Shown here piece by piece: positions 58,607 through 64,000 of a stretch of DNA of 64,000 nucleotides. Source of the DNA: Melampsora larici-populina 98AG31 (taxonomy: Eukaryota; Basidiomycota; Pucciniomycetes; Pucciniales; Melampsoraceae); NCBI RefSeq assembly GCF_000204055.1, contig NW_006768768.1, forward strand, positions 122,150 through 186,149. The letters run 5' to 3'. Positions within the stretch are counted from its first letter, which is position 1. Each line of letters begins with the position of its first letter. A program made the translations under genes and the position numbers. The notes under the pieces were generated by a model. It worked only from the letters and a program-made list of their open reading frames with translations, had not been told where the DNA came from and searched no databases.

Positions 58607-58682
58607 TATCAGATGATACCCTTCTGATAAGACTTTGGGTTGAGTCTTTGTCTTGCAGGACATTATCATTACGGATTTTTGT

Positions 58683-58821
58683 TCACTCAACTAACTTGTG
58701 AGGAAAGTTATTGACCTGTTGACTGAGGTGATTGAGTTGAGTGACAAACACATGTTTTGTGACTCCAATCAACCACCTGAGTCAACAGGTGAATAACATT
58801 GCTCACAAGTGAGTTGAATGG
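58683..58821. repeat. Large imperfect hairpin (about 62-bp arms, 15-nt loop)
   Basis: 58683-58744 and 58760-58821 are inverted copies with scattered mismatches (CTTGTGAG...ACCTGTTGACT...GAGT). The loop contains ACATGT. It lies 76 bp from the preceding element; it could be a second MITE or part of a complex fold-back unit. Confidence 0.7.
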
Positions 58822-58963
58822 TCAAAAGTCCTGACACATTTTTTATTCGACAAGCCAAATTTTTCCTTAAAATTGAAGTAGAGAGAGAGGCAAAAAACCG
58901 AGCGGAGGGAAAACTGGATCCCAAAACCACACTCTAACTTAATAAAAAAAAAACGCAAAAGAA

Positions 58964-59131
58964 ATGGGTTCTGATGATGCCTTATCACCTCATCAATCAT
59001 CAAACTCTGATCAAGCACTTGTTTCTTTCATGGACCCTTCAGCATCTTATCTATTACCGGAACTGCAGTCTAATGCAGAAGTGTCGAAAAACCAAAACAA
59101 GGTCTTATCAGAATCATTGAAGATCATCTGA
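58964..59131 (+). CDS. Small ORF of 55 codons, unknown
   Basis: ATG at 58964 (MGSDDALSPHQSSNSDQ) after an A-rich leader. It is Ser/Asp/Gln-rich, not recognised. A donor-like AAG|GTCTTA at 59101 suggests it could be a first exon. Its 3' end overlaps a strong stem-loop (59099-59140). Confidence 0.25.
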   Translation: MGSDDALSPHQSSNSDQALVSFMDPSASYLLPELQSNAEVSKNQNKVLSESLKII

Positions 59132-59140
59132 CAAGACCTT
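59099..59140. repeat. 14-bp stem-loop
   Basis: AAGGTCTTATCAGA and TCTGACAAGACCTT pair with one mismatch around a 14-nt loop. Confidence 0.6.
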
Positions 59141-59611
59141 GATTTTTTTTGATGTGCCGCAATGGACTGCATTTCCCGTAATAAATAACACACGGGAAGG
59201 TCCATTGATGGATCAAGTCCTTGATCAGTGTTTGATGAACAAAGAGGTGACAAAAGATAAGTAGAACCTATTGATAGTGCCATATTTGGAGTCGGAGATG
59301 CACACAGAAAAGTGAATGAAAGAGGACACTCAGGAACAGTGGAGTATGAGGTCAAATCAGACATGGTATATAAGACAAAAGGTTGCAGCGGCCAACTTGT
59401 GGTATGTACACATATGCTCATGGTGGTCACATGACTCACAAACCCTAACCCCTAGCCATACATTTTTCAAAAATTAGTCATACTTTTCTAAGAGACCTGA
59501 CATTTAATTTCTTCTGTAATATACCAAGATTGCCAGATGAGGAAAGAACCAGTGGTGTGTTCTTGTATAATGACATCATAAATAAAATACGCAGCCTGAA
59601 TTAATATGAAG

Positions 59612-60683
59612 TCAATTGGGATGAAGTGTAGCAATTGCAGTCAGAGCATCATCAAGCTTTGCAGAGCTGGGTGAAATCCCCAGGGCCAGTTTTTTGAGGG
59701 GGTCATAGTGCTTCAAGAAAGCACTTTCATAACAGTTTTCTGGAAGGTTAGCAACGACAGTTCCAAAGGGGTTGACTGTATGGCCTTCTTGACGCCTAGT
59801 ATCTAATCTGTGGGTAGGATGAATCCTCAGCTTGATAGTGGATTGATCTTGATAGGATAGGTGGTCAACTTCATGTAGCCAGTTGCCATACTTGACGCTT
59901 TGCCATGCTGGACAAATTGACTTCTGGATTGGTAAATGTGGCTCCTCTTCTGTATCAGAACAGCATTCAGCATTGGGTAGGAGGTCAAGAAATCGTGGAA
60001 GATGTTGCTGAAGAGTGGCTTTACAGTATTTCCAGAGCTGGGTAGACATATTATCAGAATCGGACTGGAGGATGCCTAAATGGATAAACATGACCTACAT
60101 CTCTTCTCTTTTTGCTCCAGGTCCTTTGTTCAACCTTGCATGGATCTCGAAATCTGCTCTTGATTTCTTCAATCCGCCCAATCACCCAGTGAGTCATGAT
60201 CCCAACTTGAAAAAGGTCCGTAGGGTTGTCTTGATCCAGTCCAAAATTCTCAAAAGCAGAAGCAGCCTTGGAAAACTTCCAATGCTTCACAGTAAAAAAA
60301 ATCATTGTGTGATTCCATGTACTTTTTTCACCATGGTCGGCTTCCCATTTGAAGGTGAAATTATCATCTTTTTGATGATTGGCCAGGTCTTTGAGGAGCA
60401 GAGTCTTGAATGGTGACCAATCAGATGTAAGTGAATCGGCTGAAGCATTATAGGTGGTGAAGACTGTGGTATCATGTAAGATCATTTCCATAGTCAGAGT
60501 TGAAAGATTCATAAGTTGATCATTGCCGGGTGAATCAGGATAAACTTGGTGTGTTTTGGTGTAGCCAAGCATGAATCTTGTGAATTCAGAATATGATTTA
60601 CAAATTGACTGATTATGACCGGGGATGTGAGCGCTCAGAGTCTTATTCTTTGCTTTGCGGCTCTTCAGTGGTGCTCCATTCAC
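59612..60683 (-). pseudogene. Broken gene of unknown function
   Basis: Two minus-strand ORFs in different frames appear to be one gene: 60683 to about 60080 (209 codons) and about 60091-59612 (159 codons). The first ends in KVEQRTWSKKRR and then loses coherence; the second continues MFIHLGILQSDSDNMSTQLW. A 1-2-nt indel near 60090 would explain this. The upstream start is unclear because the ORF begins with GTG after a TAA. The protein is Trp/His-rich with an acidic patch (CCSDTEEEPHLP). I do not recognise it. It is flanked by other decayed genes, so a transposon-derived origin is likely but unproven. Confidence 0.4.
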
Positions 60684-61597
60684 CCAACCACTTGAGTGTT
60701 TTTGAGTGGGAGATGCCGAGATTGTAAAGGGGAGTTATTAGTTTTCAGCTTTTGAACCAGAAGAACTGAAGAGGTGCTACCCATTTGAATGCGTGTTGAT
60801 ACACAAGATTACAATTTCTCCTTGTTTGATTTTATGGAGAATTATCTGAGGTGATGTTGATCAAACAAGATAAAGTGATGGTTAAGAAGGAGGAGGCTAG
60901 GAATGGGGAGTGCAGCCTGAGACACATTTATACCTCTAGCCCTACTTTCCTGCTACTTCCAAAGACTTCTGCACCTGTTGAAGACATTTCAAAGCCATGA
61001 CACTCTCAAAAACATCAAGTGTCAGGCTTCTGACCCCACTTTGTGTCCTTGATGAATCCAGTAGTTCTAGTTCAGATGTGATTCAAATATTGTGCAGATG
61101 TACTAGGGCACAAGTTAAAACCACTTGGTGCAATAAGCATGGACGGGCAAGGTCGTGACATACAAGAGAAATCTGTTTCATTGTTTGACTTTTTTTGACA
61201 CAAGCACAAGAAAGAAATGACATTTTTACAGCTATTTTTGTTCAAATTACGATACCTTTGATTCACAACAAAAATATATATAAAAGATTCAATAAAAAAT
61301 TTGAACAGATTTAAGCCCAATACCCAATAAACATATGAAACAAGTAAACACTCAATATAAAACAGGATGTGATTTTTTGTATATATTTTTGTCCAACACT
61401 AAAGAAAGAGTTGATTTTTTTTTCCAGCATTTCACACCTCCTGAGATTTTTCCAATATACAAGTAAAAAACAAAGAGAAATATAATTTGATAATGATTGA
61501 GATGATTCTATAAAATACCCTTCAGAAATCCTTGAAAGAAAAAAGATTTTTTTTTGATAATGATTGATATAATTCAATCAATAACCTTTGAAAATTC
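60684..61597. other. Non-coding interval, no gene seen
   Basis: AT-rich, with T-runs and short unsupported ORFs. Confidence 0.45.
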
Positions 61598-62288
61598 CTA
61601 TGATGAAACCTCCATTGCGTACTTGTTTCCAACCTTTCTCATCAAATGCTCATTGAAGGTTTGGAGTTCAATCTGCTTCTCAGACAACTCCATGCCCTCA
61701 ACTGCCAGCTCCCCAAGTTGATTCAGAAATTCTTCTCTGATTGAGCACTTAGGAAATTGCTTCGGTGGTAGTTGGTCTTCCGGATTGACAGCAGTAGGTG
61801 AGTATTCAGCCCTGGCTGCCTGAAACTTGGCTGCGTTGGTCTTCTGGGCCTTGGTTGAGTCTGGGTTCTTTTTGGCCATTTTGTTGGCAAGGTGAATCAA
61901 TTGATCCAGCTCTGGCTGTCTCCAAGCTAGCTAGATCCAACATTGATGTGCGGGCTTTTATGGTGTTGCAGGGACGGTTCAATCGTTGAATGCCTTGTTC
62001 CTTGGTGATGCTTAGCAACTCTTTGATCCGTGTGACATTCATAGTGTCACAATGCATAAGGTCCTTAATTTGAAGCAATATAGGGAGAATAAGGGGATTA
62101 CTTTCATGATTATTCCCCAACATGTGGAGTCCATTGAGATGTTGGCGGCCTATTCAAAAAAAATGAACCAAGTGTTAGTCATGAAAGTTTTGATAAACCA
62201 AACAAAGCACCTTACAGTCCTTGACGGCACTCTCAATTTCTGCCAGGGAGAGGACCCTTTCTGTTTGCTGTTCAGTTGAGCAAGACAT
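61598..62288 (-). pseudogene. Two-exon gene of unknown function, 4-bp frameshift
   Basis: Exon 1 is 62288-62216 (MSCSTEQQTERVLSLAEIES). The intron is 62215-62150 (GTAAGG...ATAG). Exon 2 is 62149-61598. The frame continues well to SMLDLA, then shifts because CTAG is duplicated (GCTAGCTAG at about 61925-61935). Discounting four bases, exons total 621 nt (206 aa) and the second half resumes (PELDQLIHLANKMAKK ... SEKQIELQTFNEHLMRKVG). It is helix-rich with a Leu/Lys coiled-coil-like end. No known domain. The duplication is the only lesion seen. Confidence 0.5.
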
Positions 62289-63006
62289 GATGGTTAATGA
62301 AAAGTGAAAGTTGGGGGTTATTGTGAGTTGTTGTGAGTTGTTGTGGGGGATCTGAGCCAAAAAGGAATTTTGGTTCAAAACTTGGGGTTTTCTTTTTTGT
62401 GAAGTACTTTTGACCTAGCTTTGGCTAGATTTAGCCCAGAACCTGTGAGACCAAAAAGACAAGTGGTTCTCAACACACCTTTTGTTTTTAAAACCAAACA
62501 CAACTTGATTTGGGTCATCAACTGAGAGCCTGTGAGACCAAAAGGAGAAGTCTTTCTCTAAAATGACTCTTGTTTTCACCTTTCATGTCCACTGTCCACA
62601 CAAAAGTCATTGATCTCAAAACAGTTCTATGATGTTCCTTTGACCCAAGTCTGAAATGTGGGTTTAAAAAAATTGATTAAATGAAAAGACAAAAAAAATG
62701 ATTAAACCAATGGATTCTAAGAAAGCAAAAAAGATAAAAAAAGACTGATTGAACAAATAAACTCTAATGAATTCTCACTTACAATTGCCAGGTGAAAGAT
62801 TCTGAAACACTTCCCCACTTTTCAAGTCTATTCTAACCACACAACAACTAATAAAAAAAATGAATTGAAGGCTTGGCAAAACAAGCACTCCAAGTGGGAT
62901 AGAGAAACAACCTACTTTTGTTCTGCACTTGATTCAATGTACGATATCCAATCCAAGGGTTAGATATACAACTTCTAGCACCTCATAAATCAGCCCTACC
63001 CTTTCT
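62289..63006. other. Non-coding interval with a short repeat
   Basis: A 30-bp segment (GAGCCTGTGAGACCAAAA...) occurs twice, near 62438 and 62527. GTTGTGAGTT repeats at about 62322-62345. No gene seen. Confidence 0.45.
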
Positions 63007-64000
63007 TTAGCAGGTTTGTACCCCAGCAGGTAGTTTGGGAATCATGTCTTGACCTTGATGAGCAGCTACCTCAAGCAATTCTTTTAGCTCTGGCTCACAT
63101 AAGCCGGGTGTTTTTTCAGGCGCAGGCTTTCCATCAAGCACAAGGACACCTCTTGGGTTTAAAACTTCCTTTAAAAAATCTAAAACTATAGCCTCTGCCA
63201 GGACCTGTGGCTGGAACATTTCCATGGCCTCTTGTAGCCCGCTGGCCTTGTAGCTGCAGGGCTCTCCATCAACTAGGGCTGATACCTTGAGGGCTTGAAT
63301 GACAAGGCAGTCCAGATGGTTCCAAGAACGTTGGGCCCAATGATACTCCATACAGTCTTTGTTTTGAACCAAAGCAATAGCAAGCTCTAGGAGTTGAATC
63401 AAATAATTAATTCCAGCTTGCCAAGTGATAGGTTTGAAGAAGCTGATGGGGCCAAAGGCCAGATAAGATATGAGTGACTGGTAACATATTTTCCCTTGTG
63501 CCGAGATTCTTCAATTTTCCCCTTTTGTTTAGTATACTGGAAATCTTGTGGGCTGTTTCATTTAGCTTCATTCTTGCAGCTTCCAGGCTTCCAGGCTGTG
63601 AATTGTAATACATCAACCTGATTTTTGTTTGTCGCTTGCTAGTCTCCGTACAAGCCCAGGGGCCTTTTTTCTTATCCATGCCATCAATTAACCACTTTGC
63701 CCGTGTTGGGGTTGCTGACATCCACTCTATAACCTTGTTTTCTATTATCAAACTCCTTTTGATCCATAGCAAATCAGGTAACATCTCCAACAATTTACAT
63801 TTGAGCCTTCTTAGCATCGCAGTTGATCCATCCAAATTGTTGCTTTCATCAGCTTTCCATTGAGTCGCCAAAGTTCTCTCCAAAGTTTCAATGTCAGCAG
63901 CAATCAGAAAACTTGCTTGGCTACCTCGGTGGCAATCCACGGTAGGTTTATCAAGCATCAGGTGGAATGCTTCTGATACACACCCTGCAATCACCTCTGC
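63007..64000 (-). pseudogene. Transposon-like protein fragment running off the right edge
   Basis: The minus-strand frame enters from the window edge and runs to 63407. A single-base frameshift at about 63405 (after YHLASWN) leads into INYLIQLLELAIALVQNK and onward to 63007. The first part contains HRGSQASFLIAADIETLERTL and WLIDGMDKKKGPWACTETSKRQTKIRLM. It resembles C-terminal parts of very abundant fungal proteins associated with KDZ-type transposons as I remember them, but no catalytic motif is in view. The 5' portion is missing beyond 64000. Confidence 0.35.

Noticed and set aside
59047..59439. 130-codon minus-strand ORF
   Set aside because: Overlaps the plus-strand ORF and hairpin; Ser/Thr/Leu-rich, no motif, no splice context.

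Overview
This is eukaryotic, AT-rich sequence from a transposon-dense fungal genome. Short GT-AG introns (about 60-120 bp), Ty3/gypsy polyproteins, Helitrons with F-box-like cargo and the general protein style suggest a basidiomycete, plausibly a rust fungus (Pucciniales). That identification is an inference. I see no rRNA, tRNA or CRISPR, and no clearly intact housekeeping gene.

Region 1 (1906-28263) is a three-level nest of mobile elements whose boundaries can be read to the base. A minus-strand Ty3/gypsy element (1911-28258, 399-bp LTRs, 5-bp TSD AATCC) is split within gag by a giant minus-strand Ty3/gypsy element (6613-26517, about 1.68-kb LTRs). That element is in turn split within its own gag by a plus-strand Helitron (18152-23518). 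Removing each insertion in silico puts the host gag back in frame. The giant element has a UUUAAAA -1 frameshift site between gag-protease and pol, and an intron-containing antisense gene beside its 3' LTR.

Region 2 (29200-36792) is a solo LTR of the giant family in plus orientation (TSD CCAAA), split by a 6.05-kb DNA transposon with about 62-bp TIRs and an 8-bp TSD. The transposon encodes a four-exon, 1226-codon putative DDE transposase with two in-frame TGA codons. A 1.07-kb non-autonomous TIR element (37412-38484, TSD GTAGAAG) follows.

Region 3 (38692-57000) is a minus-strand Helitron cluster. Three 3' ends (hairpin plus CTAG or TTAG) lie at 38692, 43665 and 49710. Associated genes are three decayed F-box/LRR-like paralogues, a Helitron helicase pseudogene without a visible Rep domain, and an apparently intact five-exon gene of 334 codons (possibly an OB-fold ssDNA-binding accessory).

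Region 4 (57000-64000) holds two fold-back elements and three broken minus-strand genes of unknown or transposon-like type. Across the window 9 of the 10 in-frame nonsense codons I could place are TGA. This fits CGA-to-TGA decay of methylated repeats, though readthrough remains possible in at least one case (outer gag-pol).
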